In this document: positions 15,909 through 24,771 of the stretch, in pieces
How the letters are laid out: each line of letters begins with the position of its first letter
How positions within the stretch are numbered: the first letter of the stretch is position 1
Assembly (NCBI RefSeq): GCF_001426665.1
Contig: NZ_LMEY01000001.1
Location: forward strand, 1,329,179 to 1,393,178
DNA length: 64,000 bases
Reading direction: 5' to 3'
Source: Rhizobium sp. Root1334
GTDB lineage: Bacteria > Pseudomonadota > Alphaproteobacteria > Rhizobiales > Rhizobiaceae
The notes under the pieces: model-generated
Seen by the model: the letters and a program-made list of their open reading frames with translations, nothing else
What the model was told of the DNA's origin: nothing
The model's database searches: none
Position numbers and translations under genes: made by a program

Positions 15909-17270
15909 GTGTCAGCGTATGTACGGGACAAGAGTTCAGTCGGATATGTCATCAATCAGGCTGTAGCGCTGGTCTCCGGCATCGTAAACCATGCCACGCG
16001 GCTGGCCATGACGGCGCTCTTTACGCTGGCCGCCATCCTCGGATCCGCAGTCACTGCGATGGCGGAGGATCGGGCGCTAAAACTGTATTTCACCCACACG
16101 GGCGAAAAAGCCACGATCACCTACAAGCGCAGCGGACGGTTTGATCCGAAGGGAATGGACAAGATCAACCGGTTCCTGCGGGATTGGCGGCGCAACGAAC
16201 CCGCCCGTATGGATCCCCGTCTGCTTGATCTGGTATGGGAGGTTTACGATCGCAGCGGCGCAAGCGGCTATATCCACATCGTCTCGGCCTATCGATCCCC
16301 GGCAACCAATAGCATGCTGCGGTCCCGCTCGCGCAGCACAGGCGTCGCCAAGAACAGCCAGCATACGCTCGGCAAGGCCATGGATTTCTTCATTCCCGGC
16401 GTCAAGCTTTCGACAGTGCGCGCTCTGGCGATGCAGATGCAGGTCGGCGGCGTTGGCTATTACCCTACCTCGGGATCTCCGTTCGTCCACCTCGACGTCG
16501 GCAATGTCCGTGCCTGGCCGCGCATGTCCCGCAAGGAGCTGGCACGGATATTCCCGACCGGGCGCACGATGCACCTCGCAGCCGATGGCAGTTCACTGCC
16601 TGGCTACACGCAAGCGGTGGCGGACTACAAAAAGCGCGTCAGCTCCACCTCGATCAAGATCGCCAGCACGGCGCGGCAGGACAAGAACGCCAAATCACCT
16701 GCGGAAGCGTCGCGTACGGATGGCGAACAGCGTGGCCTGCTGACAGCACTCCAGTCTTCCCCGCGAAGCAAGGCCCTCGACGCCCTTGCCATGCAAACAG
16801 CTCCCGGCGGCAACGCTGAAAAACAACCGTTCACCGATCTCTCCTCCTATGCCGTTCCCATCCCGTCGATACGGCCAGCCGTTCTGACCGTGAGCGCTCC
16901 GTCGCCGGATACCATCGAGACAGCTTCGATCGGGCCGATCTCCGCACTTCCAGCGATTGAAACACCCATAACATTGCACGGCTCTGGCGGATTTGAACCA
17001 CTCGCGACCGCGCACGCGACCTTGAAGGCACGGATGGAGATCATCGGGTCCCTGCCAATGACAGGATCCTGGAAACGGGGTGGAGACTTCGCAGCGATCT
17101 CCGGCAAGTCGCTGATAACATGGGCGCTGCATTCGCCCGGCGACGTTATCGGCATGAGAGCCCCACGCGTTTCAAGGCAAACGCTACAGGTGACAGCCGG
17201 TGAAATCATCCCGCCCACCGAAGCAAGAGCCTTCAACACCGACCGCTTTGGGAGCGCACCCGAAGGTTGA
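15909..17270 (+). CDS. DUF882 (YcbK-like, M15) peptidoglycan peptidase with long C-terminal extension
   Basis: I chose the GTG at 15909, after GCGAGG, giving 453 residues. The ATG at 15840 in the same frame has no ribosome-binding site. A hydrophobic export or anchor segment lies at about 31-50 (ending AVTAMAED). The DUF882 domain follows (about 55-215), with SAYRSPATNSMLR, QHTLGKAMDFFIPG (His152-x6-Asp159) and FVHLDVG (His194), the zinc ligands of LAS peptidases. E. coli MepK (YcbK) cuts crosslinks in peptidoglycan, so a periplasmic wall-hydrolase role is expected. Residues 220-453 are a low-complexity extension not seen in MepK. Confidence 0.83.
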   Translation: MSAYVRDKSSVGYVINQAVALVSGIVNHATRLAMTALFTLAAILGSAVTAMAEDRALKLYFTHTGEKATITYKRSGRFDPKGMDKINRFLRDWRRNEPARMDPRLLDLVWEVYDRSGASGYIHIVSAYRSPATNSMLRSRSRSTGVAKNSQHTLGKAMDFFIPGVKLSTVRALAMQMQVGGVGYYPTSGSPFVHLDVGNVRAWPRMSRKELARIFPTGRTMHLAADGSSLPGYTQAVADYKKRVSSTSIKIASTARQDKNAKSPAEASRTDGEQRGLLTALQSSPRSKALDALAMQTAPGGNAEKQPFTDLSSYAVPIPSIRPAVLTVSAPSPDTIETASIGPISALPAIETPITLHGSGGFEPLATAHATLKARMEIIGSLPMTGSWKRGGDFAAISGKSLITWALHSPGDVIGMRAPRVSRQTLQVTAGEIIPPTEARAFNTDRFGSAPEG

Positions 17271-17274
17271 TCGT

Positions 17275-17301
17275 CCTTGCGCTTCAAGACCAGGCGCAAG
17301 G
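17275..17301 (+). terminator. Hairpin after DUF882 gene, possible terminator
   Basis: CCTTGCGC and GCGCAAGG form a perfect 8-bp stem with an 11-base loop, starting four bases after the stop codon. No T-run follows, so termination would need Rho or be weak. Confidence 0.4.
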
Positions 17302-17618
17302 TGCGGCGCATGTCCCTCAGCAGGGATACGTCCCCCCGGGAACATCAGGACAATTCTGAGCAACCTTTTATGCGATAGAGATTGCGGCCTGGCGGCTCGC
17401 TGAAAGCCTGCCTCTAAACCTCACAAAATTCAAACAATTGGCATCCGCACCGGGTTTTCAACGACGTGCGGACGTTGGGCTCCCCGCTCACACAATAAAA
17501 ACGTCGCCCTTTGTCTTTTTCGGCTTGCCATCTGCAAAAAGCAGAAGTAATAAGCCGCCACCGCCGAGCGAAACCGCTTCGGACGGTTCCCGGAAACCGG
17601 CTTCGCCGGACCCGTTAT
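17302..17618. other. Intergenic region before tRNA-Ala
   Basis: About 320 bases without a supported gene. It must contain the tRNA promoter. Short inverted repeats lie immediately upstream of the tRNA, such as CCGGCTTCGCCGG near 17598-17610. Confidence 0.4.
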
Positions 17619-17694
<76 letters not shown>

Positions 17695-17849
17695 AATTCT
17701 TCCTCGTACATTATTGAGTATGCCAAACCTGTTTGGTTTGAACTCATGCGCCGTGTCCGCCATCTCCCCTCGCCTCATCTTTCCCATTGACTGAACGCCG
17801 CTCCCGCGCTCCAACCGTTTCCACATCACAGTGGTAGCAGGAGCACATC

Positions 17850-18629
17850 ATGGACCTCGGCATCAACAGCAAGCGGGCACTCGTTCTCGGCGGCAGCAAG
17901 GGGCTGGGGCGCGGGATTGCCGAGGCGCTGGCCGCTGAGGGAGCCATTGTCGCTTTAACAGGCCGCGACCTGGCGAAGGCGCAACAGAGTGCAGCGCAGA
18001 TCGGTGATTCGGTCCGCGGGCTTGCGCTTGATCTGGCCAACCCTGATGCCATCGATCCGTTTCTCGACCGGCTCGTGGCCGATTTTGGAAAAATCGATAT
18101 CCTGGTGCTCAACGGTGGCGGGCCGCCGCCAAGCTTGGCGGCCGAGATCGATCCGGCGTTCTGGCGCGCCCAGTTCGACACGATGGTTCTGGCCGGTATG
18201 CGCATCACCAACCGCTTGCTGCCCTCCATGCGGCAAAACGGCTGGGGGCGGATCATGGCCGTGGCTTCCACCAGCATCCGCGAGCCGATCCCGGGCCTGA
18301 CCGCCTCCAATGCGCTGCGCAGCGCCGTTGCCGGCTGGCTGAAGACGCTGGCGGGGGAAGTGGCGGCTGAGGGCGTTACCGTCAACATGCTTCTGCCCGG
18401 ACGGCTGGCGACGGACCGGACGCTGAGCTTCGACCGGATCGATGCGGAAAGCGAAGGATTAAGCATCGAGACCGTGGCCGCCCGCAGCCAGTCGGATATT
18501 CCGATCGGCCGCTACGGTACTCCGGCCGAGTTCGGAGCGGCGGCGGCTTTTCTCGCCAGCCAGCAGGCAGGCTACATCACCGGTGTGGCGCTGCCGATTG
18601 ACGGCGGCCTTAGCCGGGCGATGATATAG
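17850..18629 (+). CDS. SDR-fold protein lacking the catalytic Tyr-x3-Lys
   Basis: The 259-residue protein has the Rossmann cofactor motif GGSKGLGRG (about 11-19), DLANPD, and LNGGGPPP in place of the usual NNAG. The catalytic serine region ASTS is present. At the position of the usual YxxSK the sequence reads LTASNALR, so both the tyrosine and the lysine are replaced (Tyr to Leu, Lys to Asn). The C-terminal GGLSR end is normal. This belongs to an SDR subgroup, often called 3-oxoacyl-ACP reductase, with an altered active site. Classical ketoreductase chemistry is doubtful. The start has a weak AGGAG upstream. Confidence 0.85.
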   Translation: MDLGINSKRALVLGGSKGLGRGIAEALAAEGAIVALTGRDLAKAQQSAAQIGDSVRGLALDLANPDAIDPFLDRLVADFGKIDILVLNGGGPPPSLAAEIDPAFWRAQFDTMVLAGMRITNRLLPSMRQNGWGRIMAVASTSIREPIPGLTASNALRSAVAGWLKTLAGEVAAEGVTVNMLLPGRLATDRTLSFDRIDAESEGLSIETVAARSQSDIPIGRYGTPAEFGAAAAFLASQQAGYITGVALPIDGGLSRAMI

Positions 18630-18683
18630 CCCCTTGCGCGCGCCGCCGGCGGATGGCGGCGCGGCCAGAGGCAAAACATATAG

Positions 18684-18935
18684 CTAATTGCCTGGCTCGT
18701 CATCGAACCACGCATTGCTGAAGGTCAGATTGGCCACAGAAACGACCCGGCCTTTGTCATCGCGCACGACGACGGATACCGCGCCATTAGACTGCTCGCC
18801 AATCTCCTCCTGAACGACATCCAGCAGAATGCGGGTAACTTCTCGTGTCACGCTGGCGCGCGTTGAAAGTTCCAGCCCGTCTTTGTCGCGGGTTACGCCG
18901 TCACCATTGTGCAGATCGAAAAAGTAACGGCTCAT
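18684..18935 (-). CDS. DUF6894-type small protein
   Basis: This 83-residue protein begins MSRYFFDLHNGDGVTRDKDG, which is typical of a small rhizobial family (DUF6894) that starts with YFFD.H.G......D..G and continues with a helix (TREVTRILLDVVQEE) and a beta hairpin (VVVRDDKGRVV). The function is unknown. It is divergent from the Crp/Fnr gene. Confidence 0.75.
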   Translation of the reverse strand: MSRYFFDLHNGDGVTRDKDGLELSTRASVTREVTRILLDVVQEEIGEQSNGAVSVVVRDDKGRVVSVANLTFSNAWFDDEPGN

Positions 18936-19088
18936 TATCGTCGCATCCCCTTGAACGATCAGGAATTCGCCGGAATGAAAATAGTTCCTGAAATCAACAG
19001 GATTCGTCGTTCATGTGTCAATGTTAAATGAGCCCCGGCCGTTTGTGGGATAGGTGGAGAGCCCATCCCTCACACGGCATGCCGCAAA

Positions 19089-19808
19089 TTGATTGAATCC
19101 CTGCTTCTCAACCTTCAAAGCCATGATGTGGTGTCGCCGCACGAGGTGACATTGCTCAGGAACCTGATCTGGCGTGACCGGCGCTTCAAGGTCGATGAGG
19201 AAATCGTGGTCGAGGGATCGCGGCCGGGCTATAGCACGCTTTTGATCGACGGCTTTGCAGCGCGCTACAAGTTCCTGGCCGATGGCACGCGCCAGATCAC
19301 CGCTTTGCACATTGCCGGCGATTTCGTCGATCTACACGCGTTTCTTCTGAAGACCATGGACCATGGCATCGTCGCCATGTCGCAATGCCACGTGGCCTTC
19401 GTCGAACATGGCGACCTCAAGGCCATCACTGAATCTCAACCGCATCTGAGCCGCCTCTTGTGGCTGGACACGCTGGTGGATGGCGCCATTCATCGCGAAT
19501 GGATCGTGGCGATGGGGCGGCGGTCCAAAAAGGCGCATCTTGCCCACCTGGTCTGCGAGCTGTTCATGCGGCTACAGGTGGTTGGGCGGACCACAGGCTA
19601 CAGCTTCCATTTTCCGCTGACTCAGGTGGAACTTGCCGATGTGCTTGGCATCTCGCTGGTTCACCTCAACAAGACCCTGCAGATCCTGCGCAAGTCCGAG
19701 CTTCTGACCTGGATCGGCCAGATGATCACCATTCTCGACTGGACGCGCCTGCAGGAACTGGCGCAGTTCGACCCGACCTATCTCAGCCAGACCGTTGAAC
19801 CGCGTTAG
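19089..19808 (+). CDS. Crp/Fnr family transcriptional regulator
   Basis: The product of 239 residues has an N-terminal cyclic-nucleotide-binding-like beta domain (about 25-125) and a C-terminal winged helix-turn-helix (about 150-225) with FPLTQVELADVLGISLVHLNKTL, quoted only in part as LTQVELADVLGIS. There are no N-terminal cysteines for an iron-sulfur cluster, so it is not a classical Fnr. The frame starts with a TTG codon without a clear ribosome-binding site, so the exact start is uncertain. It converges on tauC, 16 bases away, but no target can be assigned. Confidence 0.83.
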   Translation: MIESLLLNLQSHDVVSPHEVTLLRNLIWRDRRFKVDEEIVVEGSRPGYSTLLIDGFAARYKFLADGTRQITALHIAGDFVDLHAFLLKTMDHGIVAMSQCHVAFVEHGDLKAITESQPHLSRLLWLDTLVDGAIHREWIVAMGRRSKKAHLAHLVCELFMRLQVVGRTTGYSFHFPLTQVELADVLGISLVHLNKTLQILRKSELLTWIGQMITILDWTRLQELAQFDPTYLSQTVEPR

Positions 19809-19824
19809 CGAATTTATACCGTGA

Positions 19825-20667
19825 TCAGCGATGCGCCGCCCAGGGCACGAACCAGCGTTCCAGCAGGCGCGCCAGAATCTCGAACAGAAACGCGATCGCG
19901 GCAATGACGATGATGCCGGCAATCACGATGTCGGTGACGAGGAACTGCGCGGCCGACTGGATCATGAAGCCGAGGCCGCGGCTTGCGGCCACCAGCTCGG
20001 CTGCCACCAACGTCGACCAGCCGGCACCGAGGGCGATGCGGGTGCCGGTCAGGATCGACGGGATGGCGCTGGGCAGAATGACCTGCGCGAGGATCTGTAG
20101 ACGAGTCGCGCCGAACGACCTGGCGGCGTTGATGAAATCGGCCGGTGCGGATTTGACCCCGGCGGCCGTCGACAGGATGATCGGCGGCAGCATGGCAAGC
20201 GCGATGACAGTGATCTTCGATGCCTCGCCGATGCCGATCCAGATGATGATCAATGGCAGATAGGCCAGGGGCGGCAGCGGCCGCAGGAATTCGACGATGG
20301 GATCGAGAATGCTCTTGCCGATACGGCTGGTGCCGATGGCAAGACCGGCGGGAATGCCGATGACGAGTGCGGCGGCAAGGGCTGCGAAAATACGCAGCAG
20401 GCTGGCAAGCGTGTGCTGCGCTAGCGTCGAATCGACGAAGCCGTTGACCGCGACGGAATAGATCGCCTTCAAAACGATCAGAGGCGATGGCAAAAAGAGC
20501 GGTGACACCAGGCCATAGGCCGAGGCAAGGCTCCAGGCAGCGATGATGACGGCGATGGTTGCCAGCGAGAGCGGCAAGGTTCCGGGGCTGCGTTTTGGCC
20601 TTTGCGCTTCGGTCACGGCAGGCGCAGCCGGGGCGACGGGCGCAATGGTGCCGATATTGATGGTCAT
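19825..20667 (-). CDS. tauC: Taurine-type ABC transporter permease
   Basis: The 280-residue protein has about six membrane segments and the permease EAA-type loop (AARSFGATRLQILAQVILP, at about 183-201), followed by GAGWSTLVAAELVAASRGLG, as in TauC/SsuC. It forms the inner-membrane channel for taurine or related sulfonates with TauB and TauA. Its ATG overlaps the tauB stop by four bases. The N-terminal 30 residues are Ala/Pro-rich and cytoplasmic. Confidence 0.9.
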   Translation of the reverse strand: MTINIGTIAPVAPAAPAVTEAQRPKRSPGTLPLSLATIAVIIAAWSLASAYGLVSPLFLPSPLIVLKAIYSVAVNGFVDSTLAQHTLASLLRIFAALAAALVIGIPAGLAIGTSRIGKSILDPIVEFLRPLPPLAYLPLIIIWIGIGEASKITVIALAMLPPIILSTAAGVKSAPADFINAARSFGATRLQILAQVILPSAIPSILTGTRIALGAGWSTLVAAELVAASRGLGFMIQSAAQFLVTDIVIAGIIVIAAIAFLFEILARLLERWFVPWAAHR

Positions 20668-21467
20668 GCCGCTTCCTCCTCGCTATCCGCATGGATGAGC
20701 CCGGTCAGGCCATCGTGAAGACGGCGGTATTCCGGTGATATCTTGATATCCTGCAGCGATTTTCCGTTGAGCAACTGCTTGCCGAAGCTTGCCGGGATAT
20801 CGGCGATAATACGGCCGGGATTGGGCGCCAGCACAACGACGCGGGTGGCAAGCAGCATGGCTTCCTCGATACTGTGGGTGATCAAAAGCGCCCCGGTCTT
20901 GCTCTCCGACCAGACCTTGAGCAGGAATTGCTGCAGGCGGGTGCGGGTCAGCGCATCGAGCGCGCCGAGCGGCTCGTCGAGCAGCAGGAAACGCGGCTCG
21001 GACGCCAACGCTCGGGCGATGCCGACGCGCTGGCGCATGCCGCCCGACAATTCCCAGATGTTCTTTGTTCCCGCACTCTCCAGACCGACCTTTGCCAGCA
21101 ACTCGTCGGCCCGGAACCGCCGCTCCCCTTTGGCGACGCCGCGCAGCTTGAGCGGAAAGGCAACATTGTCACGGGCATTCAGCCAGGGATAGAGCGCATC
21201 GTCCTGGAAGACGACAGCACGATCTACAGCAGGACCGGTAATGTCGGCGCCATCCACCGAAACCCGGCCGGATGTGGGCTTGAGAAACCCTGCCGCAAGA
21301 TTGAGCAGGCTGGTCTTGCCGGAACCGGAGCGGCCGATGACCGCGATGAATTCGTCCGACGCCAGATGCAGCGTCACGCTATCGAGCACGAGCCGCGTCT
21401 GGCCACTGGTGCGATCGGCCGGAAAAGCGAGGGAAACAGATTGCAGCGACAGGACGCTCATGATCAC
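20664..21467 (-). CDS. tauB: Taurine-type ABC transporter ATP-binding protein
   Basis: This 267-residue ABC ATPase has Walker A GRSGSGKT (about 45-52), a Q-loop at VFQDDALYPWL, the signature LSGGMRQRVGIARA, Walker B FLLLDEP and the switch histidine in ITHSIEEA. The VFQDDALYPWLN sequence is typical of the TauB/SsuB nitrate-sulfonate family. A second start lies two codons downstream (21461). The gene is 50 bases behind tauA, with a hairpin between the two, and overlaps tauC. Confidence 0.92.
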   Translation of the reverse strand: MIMSVLSLQSVSLAFPADRTSGQTRLVLDSVTLHLASDEFIAVIGRSGSGKTSLLNLAAGFLKPTSGRVSVDGADITGPAVDRAVVFQDDALYPWLNARDNVAFPLKLRGVAKGERRFRADELLAKVGLESAGTKNIWELSGGMRQRVGIARALASEPRFLLLDEPLGALDALTRTRLQQFLLKVWSESKTGALLITHSIEEAMLLATRVVVLAPNPGRIIADIPASFGKQLLNGKSLQDIKISPEYRRLHDGLTGLIHADSEEEAA

Positions 21468-21480
21468 ACCGATGGTTTGC

Positions 21481-21511
21481 GGTGCTGGAACCCCTGTTGG
21501 ATTCCAGCACC
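21481..21511 (-). other. Hairpin between tauA and tauB
   Basis: GGTGCTGGAA (21481-21490) and TTCCAGCACC (21502-21511) form a perfect 10-bp stem with an 11-base loop, in the 50-base gap after the tauA stop. Without a T-run, it is more likely an mRNA-stabilising or expression-tuning element than a terminator. Confidence 0.6.
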
Positions 21512-21517
21512 TGTTTC

Positions 21518-22528
21518 TTAAAGACCGGCCTTGGCGGCGTCGACGACCCAGCGTGACGAAACGTAGGGCGCGTAGTCGGGGAGGACTGCGGGGATCTTTC
21601 CCTGCTCCAGCAGGAAGGCCGAGGTTTCCGCGACGGCCTTAACCGTACCGCCGCCCAGCAGATCGGCACCGGCCTGCTCTTCGAGCGTCGGGAAATGATA
21701 ACCCTTCAGGAGAGCCGGAACTTCCTCGACCTTGGCGCCAGTCAGCTTGGCGATCTTTGCGGCTTCCGGCGATGCTGCGTTCCAGCTGTCCGGATTGGCA
21801 CGGTAGGATTCGTATGCCTTGCCGGTCACCTGAACGAAGCCGGTGACGATTTCCGGATGCTCTTCGGCGAATTTCTTGCTGACGATCCAAGCATCGAATG
21901 TCGGGCCGCCCCATGAAGCGACATCCGCTGAGGTGGCCAACACGCTGCCGGTTTTCTTCAGTTCGGACAGGACAGGATCCCAGACATAAGCGCCGTCGAT
22001 ATCGCCGCGTTCCCAGGCGGCGGCGATTTCCGGCGGCCGCAGGTTGAGGATTTCGACCGACTTCGGATCGACCTTCCAGTGCTTCAGCGCGGTCAGCAGG
22101 CTGTAATGGGCGGTGGAGACGAAGGGCGTCGCGATCTTCTTGCCGGCAAGCCCTTCAGGCTTGTCGATGCCCTTGACGGCCAGCGCCTCCGCTTCCGAGA
22201 TCAGGCCGACAACGAAGATCGTCTCGATCGGGATTTCGCGGCTGGCGGCGGCCGCCAGCGGCGAGGAGCCGACATAACCGATATCAAGCGAGCCGGAAGC
22301 GATGGCGGCAATGACATCGGCACCGCCATCGAATTTCTGCCAGTTGATCTTGGCGCCGGTCACCTTTTCATAGGTACCATCGGCCTGCGGTACGCGCGAC
22401 GGCTCGACGATCGGCTGGTAGCCGATATTGACGTTGACGTCGGCGGCGTAGGAAAAATTGCTCTGCGTCATGAAAGCGAGAACGGCCAAGCTGGCAGTTC
22501 CCAAAAGGCGGCGTCGATTGATTGTCAT
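21518..22528 (-). CDS. tauA: Taurine ABC transporter substrate-binding protein
   Basis: The start at 22528 gives 336 residues. An RRR-containing signal peptide (1-29, ending FSYAAD) sends the product to the periplasm. The mature part has the TauA features IGYQPIVEPSRVPQADGTYE (in pieces: IGYQP, PQADG), KFDGGADVIAAIASG, GSSPLAAAASR and PPEIAAAWERGDIDGAY. It captures taurine or a similar sulfonate for TauBC. No tauD dioxygenase follows; a flavin monooxygenase is encoded divergently instead. An in-frame start ten codons upstream has no support. Confidence 0.92.
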   Translation of the reverse strand: MTINRRRLLGTASLAVLAFMTQSNFSYAADVNVNIGYQPIVEPSRVPQADGTYEKVTGAKINWQKFDGGADVIAAIASGSLDIGYVGSSPLAAAASREIPIETIFVVGLISEAEALAVKGIDKPEGLAGKKIATPFVSTAHYSLLTALKHWKVDPKSVEILNLRPPEIAAAWERGDIDGAYVWDPVLSELKKTGSVLATSADVASWGGPTFDAWIVSKKFAEEHPEIVTGFVQVTGKAYESYRANPDSWNAASPEAAKIAKLTGAKVEEVPALLKGYHFPTLEEQAGADLLGGGTVKAVAETSAFLLEQGKIPAVLPDYAPYVSSRWVVDAAKAGL

Positions 22529-22745
22529 GTCCCTCTCCCGGCAATGGTTCAATGGCATTCCGCGCCGAAGGCTCCGGTGGAATGAGGTTTAATCATTGTA
22601 AAATTCATAGAATTTATAGAGATAAAAAATTCCCGGATTTGCGGTACTTTCGTAATGCGAATCTAAAATAGCGGACGACCTAGGTGTTTTCGCCGGAATG
22701 GCGCGAAGCCGTGAAAAGCGCTATCGAGAGGCAGGGGACGGCAAC
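22529..22745. promoter_or_regulatory. Divergent promoter region of tauA and the flavin monooxygenase
   Basis: The 217-base region is strikingly A+T-rich from 22585 to 22675. It contains AATTCATAGAATT (22602-22614), a short palindrome of the kind bound by LysR-type activators. Both flanking genes probably share this control region. Known regulators of sulfonate genes (CysB, Cbl/SsuR) are LysR proteins, but no such gene is in the window, so the assignment is inference. Confidence 0.45.
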
Positions 22746-24113
22746 ATGAAGACAATGCAGATTTACGCCTTCGACATGAACTGTGCCGGACACATCAATC
22801 ATGGCCTGTGGACCCATCCGCGCGACCAGTCGATGCGCTACACCGATCTCGACTATTGGACGGACCTGGCGATCACTGCCGAGCGCGGCAAGCTCGATGG
22901 GCTGTTCCTGGCGGATATTGTCGGGGTCTATGACGTCTACAAGGGTAGCCCTGCCCCGGTCATCGAGACCGGCGCGCAAATTCCGGTCAACGATCCGCTC
23001 ATCCCGATTTCCGCGATGGCGCATGTCACCAAACATCTGGGTTTCGGCGTCACTGTCAATACGACGTACGAGCCGCCTTTTCTGCTGGCGCGGCGCATGT
23101 CGACGCTGGACCACCTGACCAAGGGCCGGATCGGCTGGAACATCGTCACCGGCTACCTCGACAGCGCCGCCCGCGCCATGGGCATGCAGCGTCAGCCGGA
23201 GCATGATGCCCGCTACGATGCGGCGGAAGAGTATCTCGAAATCCTCTATAAGCTCTGGGAAGGCAGCTGGGACGACGACGCGGTGCTGCGCGACAAGACG
23301 GGCCAGGTGTTTGCCGATCCCTCCAAGGTGCGGGCGGTCAGCCATGAAGGTAGCTACCACAGGATGGAGGGTATCCATCTCAGCGAGCCCTCGCCGCAAC
23401 GCACGCCATTGCTGTTTCAGGCCGGCGCCTCGGCGCGAGGCCAGGATTTTGCCGGCAAACATGCGGAATGCGTCTTCATTGCCAGCGCCACCCCGCAGGC
23501 TGCCAGGCCGATCGTCGAAGGCTTGCGCCGGAAAGCCGAAGAATTCGGCCGGGGCCGTGATGCCCTGCGCATCCTCAATCTGTTGACCGTCGTTGTCGGG
23601 CGGACGGAAAAGGAAGCGCAGGAGAAGCTGGAAGACTATCGCCACTATTCCAGCGTCGAGGCCTCGCTGGCGCATTATTCCAGCTCCATCGGTATTGATC
23701 TCTCAAAATACGGGCTGGACGAACCCATCGAACAATTGACCACCAACGCCAACCAGTCGGCGCTCGCCGCCATTACCAAACAGGCGGCAAAACCGGTGAC
23801 AGTCCGGCAGATCACCGGACAGATGGTGCTGGGCAGCCGGATGAAGCCGGTTGTCGGTTCACCGGAGCAGATTGCCGATCATTTACAGATGTGGATCGAG
23901 GAAGCCGGCATCGACGGCTTCAACCTTGCCCGAACCGTAGCGCCGGAAAGCCTTGCGGATTTCGTCGATCTGGTCGTGCCGGTGCTGCAGGAGCGGGGCC
24001 TGTTCAAGGCGGATTATGCTGAGGGACCACTGCGGCAGAAAGTCTTCGGCGGCGAAAACGGGAGGTTGACCGCCTCCCATCCCGCCGCCGCTTTCAGACA
24101 CAACAGAACTTAG
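22746..24113 (+). CDS. FMN-dependent monooxygenase, NtaA/SnaA/DszA type
   Basis: The ATG at 22746 follows GAGGCAGGGGACGG and gives 455 residues, the full length for this class of large bacterial-luciferase-like oxygenases. Typical segments are SVW-like HGLWTHPRDQS, YWTDLAITAERGKLDGLFLAD (in pieces), EPPFLLARRMSTLDHLTKGRIGWN and LFQAGASARGQDFAGKHAE. These enzymes use reduced FMN from a separate reductase to cleave C-N or C-S bonds in substrates such as nitrilotriacetate, pristinamycin precursors and dibenzothiophene sulfone. The setting between tauABC and metNIQ points to an organosulfur compound. No FMN reductase gene is in the window. Confidence 0.87.
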   Translation: MKTMQIYAFDMNCAGHINHGLWTHPRDQSMRYTDLDYWTDLAITAERGKLDGLFLADIVGVYDVYKGSPAPVIETGAQIPVNDPLIPISAMAHVTKHLGFGVTVNTTYEPPFLLARRMSTLDHLTKGRIGWNIVTGYLDSAARAMGMQRQPEHDARYDAAEEYLEILYKLWEGSWDDDAVLRDKTGQVFADPSKVRAVSHEGSYHRMEGIHLSEPSPQRTPLLFQAGASARGQDFAGKHAECVFIASATPQAARPIVEGLRRKAEEFGRGRDALRILNLLTVVVGRTEKEAQEKLEDYRHYSSVEASLAHYSSSIGIDLSKYGLDEPIEQLTTNANQSALAAITKQAAKPVTVRQITGQMVLGSRMKPVVGSPEQIADHLQMWIEEAGIDGFNLARTVAPESLADFVDLVVPVLQERGLFKADYAEGPLRQKVFGGENGRLTASHPAAAFRHNRT

Positions 24114-24117
24114 CCGG

Positions 24118-24771
24118 CTATTTGTGATCGAGTCTGGCGACAAGGCGGTCGCCGAGCCACTGGATGCCGCAGACGAGAACGATCAGAACGATCACCACGG
24201 CGATCATCACCGTCGTCTCGAAACGCTGGTAGCCATAGCGGATGGCAAGGTCGCCGAGACCACCAGCCCCGATAGCCCCGGCCATCGCGGAAGCGCCAAC
24301 CAGTGTGACCAGCGTGACGGTGAAGCCCGCCACGATGCCCGGCATGGCTTCCGGCACCAGCACCTCGCGAATGATCGTCCAGCGATTGCCGCCCATGGCG
24401 CGCACCGCATCAATCAGGCCGCGATCGACCTCCCGCAATGACACCTCGGCGATGCGCGCATAATAGGGGGTCGCGGCAATCGCCAGCGGCACGATCGCCG
24501 CCCAGGTGCCGAGCGCCGTTCCGACGATCAGGCGCGTCACCGGGATCAGCGCAACGAGCAGGATGATGAAGGGAACCGAACGGAAGCCGTTGACGATGGC
24601 ACCGAGCACGCTGTTCAGCCATGGATTTTCGGCAATGCCACCACGGGCGGTGGCGACGAGCGCCAGCCCCAGCGGCAGGCCGGCAACCAGCGAGATGATG
24701 CCGGAGGCACCGGTCATCAGGATGGTTTCCCAGAGCGAACGGACAAGCAGTTCAAGCATGATTGGCGTCAT
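24118..24771 (-). CDS. metI: Methionine ABC transporter permease
   Basis: The start at 24771 gives 217 residues with five membrane segments, typical of MetI. The motif RAMGGNRWTIIREVLVPEAMPGI (here cited as its REVLVPEAMPG end) is the EAA loop, and GASAMAGAIGAGGLGDLAIRYGYQRF, cited as GAGGLGDLA, is characteristic. It forms the inner-membrane channel for methionine with MetN. The start overlaps the metN end by 20 bases, so the two are translationally coupled. It converges on the monooxygenase gene with a 4-base gap. Confidence 0.93.
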   Translation of the reverse strand: MTPIMLELLVRSLWETILMTGASGIISLVAGLPLGLALVATARGGIAENPWLNSVLGAIVNGFRSVPFIILLVALIPVTRLIVGTALGTWAAIVPLAIAATPYYARIAEVSLREVDRGLIDAVRAMGGNRWTIIREVLVPEAMPGIVAGFTVTLVTLVGASAMAGAIGAGGLGDLAIRYGYQRFETTVMIAVVIVLIVLVCGIQWLGDRLVARLDHK

